From the NCBI RefSeq assembly GCF_000260435.1, contig NZ_BACQ01000050.1, forward strand, positions 55,084-119,083: a stretch of DNA of 64,000 nucleotides. Direction: 5' to 3'. Under the pieces are notes generated by a model. That model made no database searches. It was not told the DNA's origin and was given only the letters and a program-made list of their open reading frames with translations. Both the position numbers and the translations under genes were made by a program. Of this stretch, positions 52,053 through 61,139 are shown piece after piece (positions within the stretch are counted from its first letter, which is position 1; each line of letters begins with the position of its first letter). The DNA comes from Lacticaseibacillus zeae DSM 20178 = KCTC 3804. Its GTDB lineage: Bacteria; Bacillota; Bacilli; Lactobacillales; Lactobacillaceae.

Positions 52053-53093
52053 ATGTTCAAAATATGTCCTAATTGCGGTGCCCATAACCTGGTAACCGCC
52101 AACTTCTGTGTCAAATGTGGTACTAATTTAGCTGACGTTGCGGTAGCACAAGAACAAGCTGATACGGCATCTCATACTGCACCTGCTGAAAAGCCGGCCA
52201 CAAGTTCAGCCAGTCAGTCTGCCGCACCAATTTCAGCTGCAAAAGAAGCGGTGAAGGATGAAACGGCCAATTCAGTCTCAACAACAGCAACACAAAGCAC
52301 TGCTGCCAATCCTTCTCAGACACCGCACAAGCCGGCAACTTCAACGGCAACTGCATCAACCAATACAAATACGAATTCTGGCGCCGAGAACAGTCAAACG
52401 GTCGCACAGACACCAGCAGCACCCAAACAGCCGAATCCAACGGTTGAAGCAGGCAAACAGTACGCTGGCAGTTACTGGCGTTATCTAGTTGACAGCATCA
52501 AGCATCCGGCGCAGATTGATCAGTCTTATCACCCTTATTTTGGCTTCACCAGTTTGGCTATTACCATTATCAGTCTGGCCTTGACGATCGCGTTGCGGGT
52601 TAGCAGTACGCTATCGTCACTTCCGGGTGGCGTTGCCAATATCGTTTTGAGCACCTTCATCAAACTGTTTGTCATGGTCGCCATTCTTGCAGTTGCCATT
52701 ATTGCGATTTATTATCTGGCGATCCGCGGCATTCTGGGCGATCGGCGCCGCAATTTTCTTGAGTTCACTACCGCCTATGCCTTCCACGCTAACTGGATGG
52801 TGTTCTTCTCGCTTTTCACGCTGCTGATGCAGATCGTGGGTCTTATCAACGTCGGATCGGCAATGCTGCTCACCTTGCTCGTTGCATTAAGCCTCGGGCT
52901 CTTCCTCTTGGCCGGCCCCTATATGCTATTCACCGCGCAACCAACAAATCAGTTCGATAAAATCTACGCATACTTAATTGCCAGCGCTCTGCTCTTCCTA
53001 GTCTTCATGGTGGTTGGCATGCTCGGACTCTCAAGTATCATTAGCAGCCTTTACCAAGGCATCAACGATATTGGCCGCTCATTCAACTACTAA
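52053..53093 (+). CDS. Zinc-ribbon multi-pass membrane protein
   Basis: 346 residues from the ATG at 52053, which follows TTTGGAGG; an upstream frame reads through the repeat array. The zinc ribbon is ICPNCGAHNLVTANFCVKCGTNL, then a ~110-residue Ala/Thr/Ser/Pro low-complexity linker, then about five membrane segments from residue ~170. It shares its plan with the proteins at 45028 and 45854. The membrane part may belong to a YIP1-like family; I am not sure. Confidence 0.8.
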   Translation: MFKICPNCGAHNLVTANFCVKCGTNLADVAVAQEQADTASHTAPAEKPATSSASQSAAPISAAKEAVKDETANSVSTTATQSTAANPSQTPHKPATSTATASTNTNTNSGAENSQTVAQTPAAPKQPNPTVEAGKQYAGSYWRYLVDSIKHPAQIDQSYHPYFGFTSLAITIISLALTIALRVSSTLSSLPGGVANIVLSTFIKLFVMVAILAVAIIAIYYLAIRGILGDRRRNFLEFTTAYAFHANWMVFFSLFTLLMQIVGLINVGSAMLLTLLVALSLGLFLLAGPYMLFTAQPTNQFDKIYAYLIASALLFLVFMVVGMLGLSSIISSLYQGINDIGRSFNY

Positions 53094-53113
53094 CAGTTTT
53101 ATTTAACGTTGCA

Positions 53114-53158
53114 AAAAAGACGACACTGGATTTTTTCCTCTAGTGTCGTCTTTTTTCT
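53114..53158. terminator. Bidirectional terminator
   Basis: GACGACACT pairs with AGTGTCGTC, with A-rich and T-rich flanks on both sides (AAAAAA left, TTTTTT right). It serves the converging zinc-ribbon and serine hydrolase genes. Confidence 0.85.
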
Positions 53159-53162
53159 TGCG

Positions 53163-54266
53163 CTATCGAACCAACACTTCCAGATTTTGGGCTAACGTCA
53201 CGGTGTCCGTAGTCATGGTGTGATTGCCAAACAGCACAACGCCACTTGCGGCATTAGCGCGGAAATAAGCCAACGTGCTGAAGCTTTCCGGATTGTCGTT
53301 GTACATGCCTTGCAGCAACCGCTGATCATCTAGCCAGGCCACCCCGCTGGCATAACGATTACCATCAGCATAGTTGGCGGTGATCAGCTCACGATAAACT
53401 TTAGGCGGAATGACTTTTCCGGTTTCTGCGGCAATGATGACTTTCGCCAAGTCGGTCACACTCATGTACTCGCTGCCGCTGCCAAGTAGGCTCGACAAGA
53501 GTGCCGGGCTAAGATCATCTGGCTGGTAGTGGTCATCATCTTCGGTGAGATAGCCTTGTGCTACGGGCATTTTTGCAGTTAGTTCATCAAAATTGCGGGT
53601 ATGTTGAAGATTTAACGGCGTCAGAATCGTTTCTCGCAGTGTCGTCTCGAAGCTTTTGCCAGTCACCTTGCGAATGATTCCGGCCAACAGCGCATAGTTC
53701 GCATTTGTATAGAAAAAGTCATGCTGACCGGTCGACCCTAGTTGCTTCAGATTCCAGTCCAACGACTTCGATTCCGATGTCAAAACATTGTCCGGCGTTA
53801 ACTCGTCCATCTGAATCCCGGAACGGTGATCAAGCAGTTGGCGAATCGTGATGTCTTTACTATGGGCAATCTCGGGATAAAACTTCGCCAGCTTCGTCGT
53901 TAGCTTCAACTGGTGATTGGCCACTAACCGGCCGATCACCAAAGCGGTCAGGTACTTTTCGACCGATGCCAACGGAAACATGGTGTCGCCGGTATTGGCC
54001 AACTTGCGATCGTGATTCGCTTCGCCAACACCACCGGCATACACAATCCGCCCTTGCTTGATTAATGCAACACTACCTCTGAAATCAGTCTCGCGAATTA
54101 ACTTACGGGCACTTTTGCCTAACTGTGCCTGGGGAACCGGATGCGCCGTAATCTTAGTGGCATCGCGTTGATGTTGTACCCACGTCATCGTCAAGCCACC
54201 TGCTGCCACTACCGCCACGAGCACCCCGATCACGATCAACCAACGTTTTTTATGCGCCATCCCCAT
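53163..54266 (-). CDS. Serine hydrolase, class C beta-lactamase/PBP-like
   Basis: About 367 residues from 54266 (MGMAHKKRWL); 54260 is also possible, both after AAAGGAG. An N-terminal membrane anchor (WLIVIGVLVAVVAAGGLTM) is followed by an extracellular serine-hydrolase domain with SVEK as the SxxK motif (in PLASVEKYLTAL) and YTN as the Tyr motif (FFYTNANYALL). Such proteins act on cell-wall peptides or are inactive relatives of penicillin-binding proteins. The 5' end overlaps the 3' end of the AI-2E family gene, and the two are probably coupled. Confidence 0.85.
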   Translation of the reverse strand: MGMAHKKRWLIVIGVLVAVVAAGGLTMTWVQHQRDATKITAHPVPQAQLGKSARKLIRETDFRGSVALIKQGRIVYAGGVGEANHDRKLANTGDTMFPLASVEKYLTALVIGRLVANHQLKLTTKLAKFYPEIAHSKDITIRQLLDHRSGIQMDELTPDNVLTSESKSLDWNLKQLGSTGQHDFFYTNANYALLAGIIRKVTGKSFETTLRETILTPLNLQHTRNFDELTAKMPVAQGYLTEDDDHYQPDDLSPALLSSLLGSGSEYMSVTDLAKVIIAAETGKVIPPKVYRELITANYADGNRYASGVAWLDDQRLLQGMYNDNPESFSTLAYFRANAASGVVLFGNHTMTTDTVTLAQNLEVLVR

Positions 54267-55326
54267 CATGCTCCTTTGGCTGCGGGATGCTGGCATACGT
54301 TGAATGATTGGCCTTCGTTCCGGCAATCTTTTTGACTCCGAGCACATCAAGGAAGAACGTAAAGATCGGAATCCCGACGATTAAGCCCCAGGTACCAAAA
54401 AGGCGTTCCGCAACCAGCAAGACCACAAAGGTGAAAAATACCGGCAGCTGCGTCCGACTGCTCATAAACTTCGGATTCAACACGTATGCTTCCAGTACAT
54501 GGATCACGGCAATCATGATCAAAATGGTAATCACATCCTGCCAGCCACCGACAGTATAGCCGATAATGGTCAGCGGAATCAACGATATGATCGCCCCGGC
54601 CACCGGAATCAGTGACAACAGAAAGACCATAATTGCCAGACTAGGAATGTTCGGCATTTTCAGGAATAACAAGGTAATCGTCGTAATGACCGTGTTGACC
54701 ACCGCAATAAAAATCTGGGCTTCCATCACCACGCCAAAGGTATTGATGAACTTCATGGCAAAATAGCGCAAGTCTTTGAAATACCAGCCAAATGGTGAAT
54801 CCAGGAATAGCTGACCGAACTCAGGCAGGCTGTCCAGCTCGATCGTAAAGAAGAAGCTTAAAATAAATGACAGAACCAGTGTCAACCCCATGGCGCCAAT
54901 ATTGCCAGCATATTCGAGAACCGTCGACAGCCCGGTTTTAAGCTGCTCGGTCAGATTCAGACTCTTGGTGCTTGACAGTATCCATTGCATGACCTGATTA
55001 TTCGCAAACGCATCGCTGTTATAAAAGTCCTGCACCGAGTTGAACAGCGTGATGGTCTGGCGGACAATCGCCGGTACATAATGTACAGCCGCATAAACCA
55101 GCCCCAAAAGAACCAATATGTAAACCGGCACCACAATGATAAACGGGCGAATATGGACATGCCGTTGCACCGCGTGAACCAAGCGGCTGACCAAAAAGGC
55201 AAAAATAAATGTCAGCAAAATATCGCTCATAATACTGCGTGCGAACCATAAAACTATAAATACCGAGAATAAAACAACGGTACGCCGAACCGGCACGTTG
55301 TTGATAAATTTTTCGTAAGCTGACAT
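54250..55326 (-). CDS. AI-2E (TqsA/YdiK) family membrane transporter
   Basis: 358 residues from the ATG at 55326 (MSAYEKFINN), which follows GGGGGAG. It has about eight hydrophobic segments and the C-terminal block VFFTFVVLLVAERLFGTWGLIVGIPIF, a hallmark of the AI-2E/UPF0118 family. Members include proton/sodium antiporters and a quorum-signal exporter; the substrate here is unknown. It is followed in the operon by the serine hydrolase. Confidence 0.87.
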   Translation of the reverse strand: MSAYEKFINNVPVRRTVVLFSVFIVLWFARSIMSDILLTFIFAFLVSRLVHAVQRHVHIRPFIIVVPVYILVLLGLVYAAVHYVPAIVRQTITLFNSVQDFYNSDAFANNQVMQWILSSTKSLNLTEQLKTGLSTVLEYAGNIGAMGLTLVLSFILSFFFTIELDSLPEFGQLFLDSPFGWYFKDLRYFAMKFINTFGVVMEAQIFIAVVNTVITTITLLFLKMPNIPSLAIMVFLLSLIPVAGAIISLIPLTIIGYTVGGWQDVITILIMIAVIHVLEAYVLNPKFMSSRTQLPVFFTFVVLLVAERLFGTWGLIVGIPIFTFFLDVLGVKKIAGTKANHSTYASIPQPKEHDGDGA

Positions 55327-55374
55327 AGTCTCCCCCATTTAACATTCTTTATTCATTAAACTTTAGCCTGCCGC

Positions 55375-55405
55375 AAAAAGAAAAAAAGTGCAAGCATTCG
55401 CTCAC
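55375..55405 (-). terminator. Terminator of the sortase gene
   Basis: AAGTG and AGC pair with GCT and CACTT around GAAT, followed on the minus strand by a run of seven T residues. Confidence 0.65.
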
Positions 55406-55416
55406 ACTTGCTTAAA

Positions 55417-56118
55417 TTATAAGAAAATTTTCAAATTCTGACTGTTGGCATCTTTAACCGATTGCAGTTCACCTTGAACAATGATCCGATCCACTTCGCC
55501 TTCAGTCGGTGACGCACATGTGACCAACGTGATCAGTTTCTTGCCCGCCACATCATCGATCCATTGGACTTGGGTCTCATTAACAATCTGTTTAGTCGTC
55601 ACCTTATACGTGTAGATATGCTTCATATTCGTGATAACAACCGTATCGCCTTTTTTAACGTTCTTTAATGGCGAAAAGAGGATGCCTTGATTGGTCATAT
55701 AATGGCCAGCCAACGCGTAATTGCCTTCGCCCATCTTTTGATCGGCCTTCATCGTCCCGGCCCCGGCACTCAGGTTATCATTGGAAAGACCTTTGAGAAT
55801 CGGCAGCTTCAGGTTGACACTGCTAATAGCAATTTTGCCGATGGGATGCAGATTACGCGTGATCGCCGCATTGCCGACCGTATTGATGTCCAGCGCTTTG
55901 ACGCCTTTAAAATCAAACGTCGCGTGCTTCTTTTCGTTTTTGTCAACCGTGTCCCGATCAATATGCGCCATCGTTGTCTGACTTAAATGATCGACCACAA
56001 ATAACTTAATCGGTTCATTGAAGACCAACGCTAAGCCAAGAAGGATACCGAGCGTGAAAATCGTCCGCCAAAGCCAACGATGCCTGCGTGGCGGTTGTTG
56101 CTTACTAGATTTTGTCAT
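55417..56118 (-). CDS. srtA: Class A sortase
   Basis: 233 residues from the ATG at 56118 (MTKSSKQQ), which follows AAGGAGGG. An N-terminal membrane anchor (WRTIFTLGILLGLALVF) precedes the sortase barrel, with catalytic His in LAGHYM, Cys in TLVTCASPTEGE and Arg in VDRIIVQGEL. It anchors LPxTG surface proteins to the cell wall. It is not near pilin genes, so it is probably the housekeeping enzyme. Confidence 0.93.
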   Translation of the reverse strand: MTKSSKQQPPRRHRWLWRTIFTLGILLGLALVFNEPIKLFVVDHLSQTTMAHIDRDTVDKNEKKHATFDFKGVKALDINTVGNAAITRNLHPIGKIAISSVNLKLPILKGLSNDNLSAGAGTMKADQKMGEGNYALAGHYMTNQGILFSPLKNVKKGDTVVITNMKHIYTYKVTTKQIVNETQVQWIDDVAGKKLITLVTCASPTEGEVDRIIVQGELQSVKDANSQNLKIFL

Positions 56119-56353
56119 CGTCACCCTCCTTGGGAAAAGGATACCCTGAAATTTGCTGAGATTCAAGCGCGCTTACAGTACAAAAATAACGTTCGAATCT
56201 GCTTACTAATTGTAAGACAAAGGCGTGCAAAAGTGCAAGTCACTTGATCATTCGCCGGCTGACGCCCCACTGCGTTGCATGGTATACTGTGACGAGTTGC
56301 CATTATTCGGGCCGGCACGCGTGCCAAACTTAATACTAGAGGAGCACATTCCC

Positions 56354-56764
56354 TTGAAAACCCTGATTCAACTTTACCGCCGCTACGAAATGATCATCAA
56401 CTACTTGTTCATTGGCGGCCTCACAACCCTCATCAACTTTGTCACTTTTTTCGTGATGCGCTATTTTGGCATCGGCTTGGTGTTAACCAATACCACCGCG
56501 AATATCGTGAGTGTTATCTTTGCGTTTTTTGCCAATAAAAGTGTCGTCTTCCACAGCGACTATTCAAGCAAGAAAAAATTTTGGTTCGAACTGACCAGCT
56601 TCCTGATTCTTCGCGGCGTGTCACTCCTGCTGGACAACTTCATCATGATCGTCGGCGTTGACTGGCTGCATGGCAATGAGATTCTGGTCAAAATTCTCGA
56701 TCAGGTCATCATCGTGGTGGCCAATTATCTGTTCTCAAAATTAATTTTCGTGCGCAAGCGTTAA
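56354..56764 (+). CDS. GtrA-like membrane protein
   Basis: 136 residues from a TTG at 56354, which follows AGAGGAG; longer in-frame starts lack a site. Four hydrophobic segments with the family patterns YLFIGGLTTLINFVTFF and FAFFANKSVVF. GtrA-family proteins help flip or use lipid-linked sugars in cell-wall glycosylation. It is alone on the plus strand with a terminator right after. Confidence 0.87.
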   Translation: MKTLIQLYRRYEMIINYLFIGGLTTLINFVTFFVMRYFGIGLVLTNTTANIVSVIFAFFANKSVVFHSDYSSKKKFWFELTSFLILRGVSLLLDNFIMIVGVDWLHGNEILVKILDQVIIVVANYLFSKLIFVRKR

Positions 56765-56806
56765 TCGGCTGGCAAGCCCACGCCACCAGCGCCTTGAGCA
56801 AATCAC

Positions 56807-56854
56807 AAGTCCCCATTAACAGTCTGAAACACGGCTGTCGACGGGGACTTTTTA
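56807..56854. terminator. Bidirectional terminator
   Basis: AAGTCCCC pairs with GGGGACTT, with an inner ACAGTC/GGCTGT pairing, followed by TTT. It lies between the converging gtrA-like and lipid kinase genes and overlaps the last codon of the latter. Confidence 0.75.
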
Positions 56855-57793
56855 GTTGGTCATTGGCAATAAGAACATCTGCGTGGTCTGTCGCAGGGTA
56901 ACCGTGATTGGCGTCGTGTACTCTTCACCATCCATTTGAATCGGCACCGTAGCCTCCGTGACAAAGTCAAATTGATCGGCCTCAAGATGATGGATGGCAC
57001 GATGAACCGATCGGCCGCTTAAAATGGCAACCGCGACTTGAAGCAAAGTGCCAAGCTTTTCGCGACGCACCTGAACCAGTGATAGCCGTTCCCGCTGATC
57101 CATCACGTCCGGAAAAAGGCGAATACCGCCGCCGAGAAACGGGTGGTTGGTAAAAACGTTCAGATAAGCGTTATTAGCGTGTTCCTCAGGGTGGCCAGCG
57201 ACTTGCCAAGTGGCCGGGAAGCCTTTTTGCACCCGCAGCGCTTTTAAAATGCTGGCGCCGTACGCAAATTGGCCCAACTTGAGGGCATTTAGCGTCCCTT
57301 TATGCAGCGAATGATTGGTTTGGTAAACAATCTGGGCATCCATGCCAATCCCAAAATTATTGATAAAATACTGGGTTCCGTACTTGGCTGAATTCGCAAC
57401 CCCGATCCGCACCGGCCGCGGCATGGCAGTGACCAATGCCGCCGCGGCCTTTTTCGGATCCAAGGGTATCTGCTGAGCACGCGCAAAATCATCGCCTGTG
57501 CCGGTCGGAACATAGCCAATAGCCACTTCGGGATGACCGCGGCGTTGTAACCCATTCACAACATCATGCAACGTGCCATCGCCACCGATAACAATCAGTT
57601 GCAGTTCGTCAAGGTGATCATGATAGGCTTTAAGCAATTTCTCGGTAACAATCTGCGCATCACCCGGCTGTTGGGTTCGGTTCACCCGCAACCGCGCAAA
57701 GTGCAACTTAAGCAGCGCCAACAACGCCGGCAACTCCTTCTTCCAGCGTGCATTACCCGCACTTGGATTCATAATAATTTCAGCAGCAAACAT
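56852..57793 (-). CDS. Diacylglycerol/lipid kinase (DagK/YegS family)
   Basis: 313 residues from the ATG at 57793 (MFAAEIIMNPSAGN); the N-terminal phosphate loop NPSAGN and the ATP-binding IGGDGTLHDVVNGL and GYVPTGTGDDFAR mark the DAGK catalytic family. It probably phosphorylates diacylglycerol or a related lipid released in lipoteichoic acid synthesis. The start has AACAGG upstream, a weak site. Confidence 0.9.
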   Translation of the reverse strand: MFAAEIIMNPSAGNARWKKELPALLALLKLHFARLRVNRTQQPGDAQIVTEKLLKAYHDHLDELQLIVIGGDGTLHDVVNGLQRRGHPEVAIGYVPTGTGDDFARAQQIPLDPKKAAAALVTAMPRPVRIGVANSAKYGTQYFINNFGIGMDAQIVYQTNHSLHKGTLNALKLGQFAYGASILKALRVQKGFPATWQVAGHPEEHANNAYLNVFTNHPFLGGGIRLFPDVMDQRERLSLVQVRREKLGTLLQVAVAILSGRSVHRAIHHLEADQFDFVTEATVPIQMDGEEYTTPITVTLRQTTQMFLLPMTN

Positions 57794-57954
57794 CCTGTTA
57801 GGCCATCCTGTCATTTAAGTCACGAGACAATTCATGCCATAGACGAATTGCCCGGTTAAGTCACATGATACCATTTTCGGGCTGCGCAACCATTGATTGT
57901 GCTTCATGAAAGTGGCAGGACAAAATCTGACAAACCTTCAGCCGTCGGAATATA

Positions 57955-57991
57955 AAAACGAACGCACACAATTGCAGCGCACGTTCGTTTA
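57955..57991 (-). terminator. Terminator downstream of pox and the repeat element
   Basis: AACGAACG pairs with CGTTCGTT around a 17-base loop, followed on the minus strand by TTTTTATA. It lies ~260 bp after the pox stop, with the MITE-like element between. Confidence 0.6.
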
Positions 57992-58029
57992 ATGTCCACA
58001 TACAAGTAATTTGTCAAACTGTTCAATCA

Positions 58030-58226
58030 CTAGTGCCAAGGCGGAGCAATCGTAGGCCAGATGGGGCTCAGCCGTGGAATTGTTGTTGGTGGGGCGCTCT
58101 TTGCCCCGCCTACAACAAGGCCGAGCTTCGAAACCGCGGGCTTTGCGGGTTCGAAGTCGTACCCACAGCGTTCCAGCCACATCTGGCCGGAGATTGCGGA
58201 GTTTGGCACAGCACGGAACTCATTGC
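58030..58226 (+). repeat. MITE-like ~200-bp element, copy 2
   Basis: Starts CTAGTGCCAAGGCGGAGC and ends CATTGCC; matches 32765-32976 in inverted orientation, with the middle (between ACAAGGCCGAGCTT and CAGC) more diverged and about 15 bp shorter. It contains the TTGTTGTTGG/ACAACAA hairpin. It lies in the pox 3' region. Translations of it are spurious. Confidence 0.8.
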
Positions 58227-58252
58227 CCGAGTTTTTTCCCCTACTCACACAA

Positions 58253-60013
58253 TTATCCAACCGGAACGTGATGCGCCTTCAAAAATTCACTGAACGGCAC
58301 CAGCTTATCCGCATAGTAACGTTTCTTGAATGCTGCAATGGTCGGCGCATCGAAGCGATCAGGATCCAGTTGCAGGTGCTCGACCGGAATTGGCCGTTCG
58401 TTGGTAATTTTGGCATCAATCAGCGTCGGTTTGCCGGCAATGCGATTAACTTCGGCTTCATCAAACGCGTCAGCAAGTTCCGATACCTGCGTCACCGTGA
58501 TGCCTGTCATCCCCATGCCTTTCGCGACTGTCCCAAAATCAATCGGCGGCATGTCGATACCGAACCACTCATGGCCGTCATCTTCCTGCTCATCTTCGAT
58601 ATAACCTAACGCATTATTGGAAAACACAACGTTAATAATCGGCAAATGGTACCGCACTTCGGTATCGAGATCCTGCATGACCATTGCTGCCGCACCGTCG
58701 CCAGTCAGATTGAAGACCTGTCGTTTAGGGAAACTCAACTGTCCGGCCAAAGCGGCTGGCAAGCCAGCGCCCATGGTGGCAAACAAACCACTGGTCGTCC
58801 AAGCTTGACGGCCGGTGACTTTCAACAGCCGCACGGCATTTTGCGTTACATCGCCGACATCAATGGCAAAAATCGCATCGTCAGTCGCTAACCGATTAAT
58901 TTGACCGAAGACTGGCTCAAACCGCATATCACCAGTGGTCCGCTGCATCATGTCATCGTTGTATTGATGCCAGTTTTTCACGTTGTCGACATTTGCCTGA
59001 TACCAGCCGCTACTTGGTGCATCCTCGCTGCGGGCAATCATTTTCTCCAGCGTTGCCGGTGCGTCTGCCAAAATGGCCACATCGGTGTGGTGCCGCTTGC
59101 CAAGTGTCTTCGGATCCGCTTCAATCTGAATGAACTTCGCTTTAGGCGAGAACATGACTTCGGCAAATGGGTAGTTGGAGCCGACGAACATGATGAGATC
59201 CGCGACCCGTAACGCTTCATTGGCCGGTTTCGAGGCAACCCGGGCAGCCGAACCCAGTAATGCTTCGAACTCGTACGGAATGATCGGTTTACCAAGCGCG
59301 GTGGTAATGACCGGCATCTGTAACTTTTTGGCTAGTGTCATAACGGTATCGGCCGCACCACGGACCCCTTGGCCAACATACAACACTGGTCGGGAGGCCG
59401 CACCGATCAGCCGCAAAGCTGCATCGACCTGCTCATCGCTGCCAGCCGCCAAAACCGGCGTTGCATGCGTTTCAGCCGCGCTGTAATACCCGTCAGCCGG
59501 GATCGGTTCTGCCGGCAAGTCATTGGGGATGATCACCACGGCAGCACCACGAGCGGCATAAGCACGGCGAATGGCTTCATCGATCACATGGGGCAGACTG
59601 CGCGCGGTGGTCACCGTGCGGGCATAAACGGCGCCGTCTTGAAACATTGGATCCTCGTCCAATTCCTGGAAGAAATCGGCATTCATAAACCGCTGTTCGA
59701 CCTGCCCCACCAAGAATAGCGTTGGCACTTTATCCATTTTGGCATCATAGATTCCCTGGAAAAGGTGGGTTGCTCCGGGACCGGCTGATCCAAATGCCAC
59801 ACCAATGTGACCGGTAAGCTTACCATCGGCAACTGCTGCCGGTGCCCCGACCTCTTCATGCCGGACATGAATATATTTGATCCGCGCCTGCTCTTCATCC
59901 AGCGCATACATCATGTTATTAAACGTACCGCCGGGAATGCCGTAAAGATGGGTCACACCCCAACTTTCCAAAGTCCGCAAGGCAGCAATTCCTGCTTTAA
60001 TCGTTTCAGCCAT
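58253..60013 (-). CDS. spxB: Pyruvate oxidase
   Basis: 586 residues of the thiamine-diphosphate enzyme family. N-terminal Pyr domain (WGVTHLYGIPGGTFNNMMYAL, catalytic Glu in HVRHEEVGAPAA), central FAD domain, and C-terminal TPP domain with TGDGAAAMVMQDLDTEVRYH to FSNN. It converts pyruvate, phosphate and oxygen to acetyl phosphate, CO2 and hydrogen peroxide; in lactobacilli it acts in aerobic and stationary-phase metabolism. The start ATG at 60013 follows GGAGGAGAG. I did not find a convincing cre site, although catabolite control is common for this gene. Confidence 0.9.
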   Translation of the reverse strand: MAETIKAGIAALRTLESWGVTHLYGIPGGTFNNMMYALDEEQARIKYIHVRHEEVGAPAAVADGKLTGHIGVAFGSAGPGATHLFQGIYDAKMDKVPTLFLVGQVEQRFMNADFFQELDEDPMFQDGAVYARTVTTARSLPHVIDEAIRRAYAARGAAVVIIPNDLPAEPIPADGYYSAAETHATPVLAAGSDEQVDAALRLIGAASRPVLYVGQGVRGAADTVMTLAKKLQMPVITTALGKPIIPYEFEALLGSAARVASKPANEALRVADLIMFVGSNYPFAEVMFSPKAKFIQIEADPKTLGKRHHTDVAILADAPATLEKMIARSEDAPSSGWYQANVDNVKNWHQYNDDMMQRTTGDMRFEPVFGQINRLATDDAIFAIDVGDVTQNAVRLLKVTGRQAWTTSGLFATMGAGLPAALAGQLSFPKRQVFNLTGDGAAAMVMQDLDTEVRYHLPIINVVFSNNALGYIEDEQEDDGHEWFGIDMPPIDFGTVAKGMGMTGITVTQVSELADAFDEAEVNRIAGKPTLIDAKITNERPIPVEHLQLDPDRFDAPTIAAFKKRYYADKLVPFSEFLKAHHVPVG

Positions 60014-60168
60014 CAAAACTCTCCTCCTTTAGGTGAGCGTGAACACTTCATAAAAACCCGTTATAAACAAGTTAATCTTTTCATAGCATTAGATGCTTCT
60101 TCGCGGTTATCGTAGTCACTAAACGCCTAGAAGGCAAGCCATCTGCTCATTAACTCATCCAACAAAAA

Positions 60169-60208
60169 ACCAAGGAAGCTATCCGCAATGTTGCGAACGA
60201 CTTCCTTG
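60169..60208 (-). terminator. Terminator of the opuA operon
   Basis: CCAAGGAAG pairs perfectly with CTTCCTTGG around a ~22-base loop with an inner GTTCGC/GCGGAT-like pairing, followed on the minus strand by TTTTTTG. The rest of 60014-60222 would contain the pox promoter, which I cannot place firmly. Confidence 0.8.
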
Positions 60209-60222
60209 GCGTTAATGATCTT

Positions 60223-61128
60223 CTATTTCTTCAAATCTTCAATACTGTTAATGTTCTTCATATACTTAGGCACAGCCAACCCAACGCGGGCACCGTCCAT
60301 GTTGACGCCAAGATCAACGACTTGGTTCTTGTAATCGGCGTATAACTTAGCCGCCGTGTTCGGCAACCATGCGGAGACCTGCGCATCTGCGGCCTTGGTG
60401 GCAACCGATGCCCAGACCGGCTGTGGCTCCATCGCCCGAATCGTGACCTTGTAGCCGACTTGGCGCAAGACCGTTGCTACGACATTGGTGGAGGCAATTT
60501 CCGAATCCCAGGCAATGTACGTTAACGTCAACTTAGGATGCCCGCTGACATGGCTCGCACCTTTCGTCCATTCGGCAACTTGCTTAGGGTGTTTCTTAAC
60601 GAAGTCTTTGGCAGCATCAGCCGGATCCTGGCCATTGTTGACGGCGAGCATCACGCTGGAAATTTCTTTTGGCGTCCAGTGAAACTGATCCAACACCCGA
60701 TAGGCTTGCGGATCATCCTGCTTGAGTCCCTTCCGCACAATCGTATGGATCTGTTCGGTTTTACCATAAACATTTTTAGGATCCTTCAGAAACTTCAACG
60801 GAAACTTCGTGAACATCCAGTGTGGCGTCCACCCGGTGACCACAATCGGCCGTTTATCGGCAATCGCTTTTTTCAGCGTGCTGGTCATGGCCGCGGTTGA
60901 ACTCGGCTGCAGTTGCCAATTTTTATCCGCCAGTCCGTATGCTTTCAGCGCCTTATCCGTGCTGGTCATAATCCCGGCACCGGCATCGATCCCCGTAATC
61001 GTGTAATTGATCTGCGGCCCTAGTGGCTTGTTGGCATCGTATTTCGGTTGGGTGCTACTGCATGCGGCCAGCAGCAAGACACTTGCCATCATCGCCACGG
61101 TTGCAATGATCTTTTTATAAAAACGCAA
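60223..61128 (-). CDS. opuAC: Glycine betaine/carnitine/choline-binding lipoprotein
   Basis: 301 residues. The signal peptide ends in a lipobox (LLLAACSS, Cys ~residue 23), so it is a membrane-anchored extracellular lipoprotein. The OpuAC/ProX fold shows PIVVTGWTPHWMFTKFPLKFLKDPKN, with Trp residues typical of the betaine aromatic cage, and SAWLPNTAAKLYADY. It delivers compatible solutes to the permease encoded just upstream (11 bp). Confidence 0.92.
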   Translation of the reverse strand: MRFYKKIIATVAMMASVLLLAACSSTQPKYDANKPLGPQINYTITGIDAGAGIMTSTDKALKAYGLADKNWQLQPSSTAAMTSTLKKAIADKRPIVVTGWTPHWMFTKFPLKFLKDPKNVYGKTEQIHTIVRKGLKQDDPQAYRVLDQFHWTPKEISSVMLAVNNGQDPADAAKDFVKKHPKQVAEWTKGASHVSGHPKLTLTYIAWDSEIASTNVVATVLRQVGYKVTIRAMEPQPVWASVATKAADAQVSAWLPNTAAKLYADYKNQVVDLGVNMDGARVGLAVPKYMKNINSIEDLKK

Positions 61129-61139
61129 ACGGCCACCTC

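Noticed and set aside
60014..60168. cre site and promoter for pyruvate oxidase
   Set aside because: A TATAAC-like box is present, but no paired -35 and no CG-centred cre match, so I do not list it.
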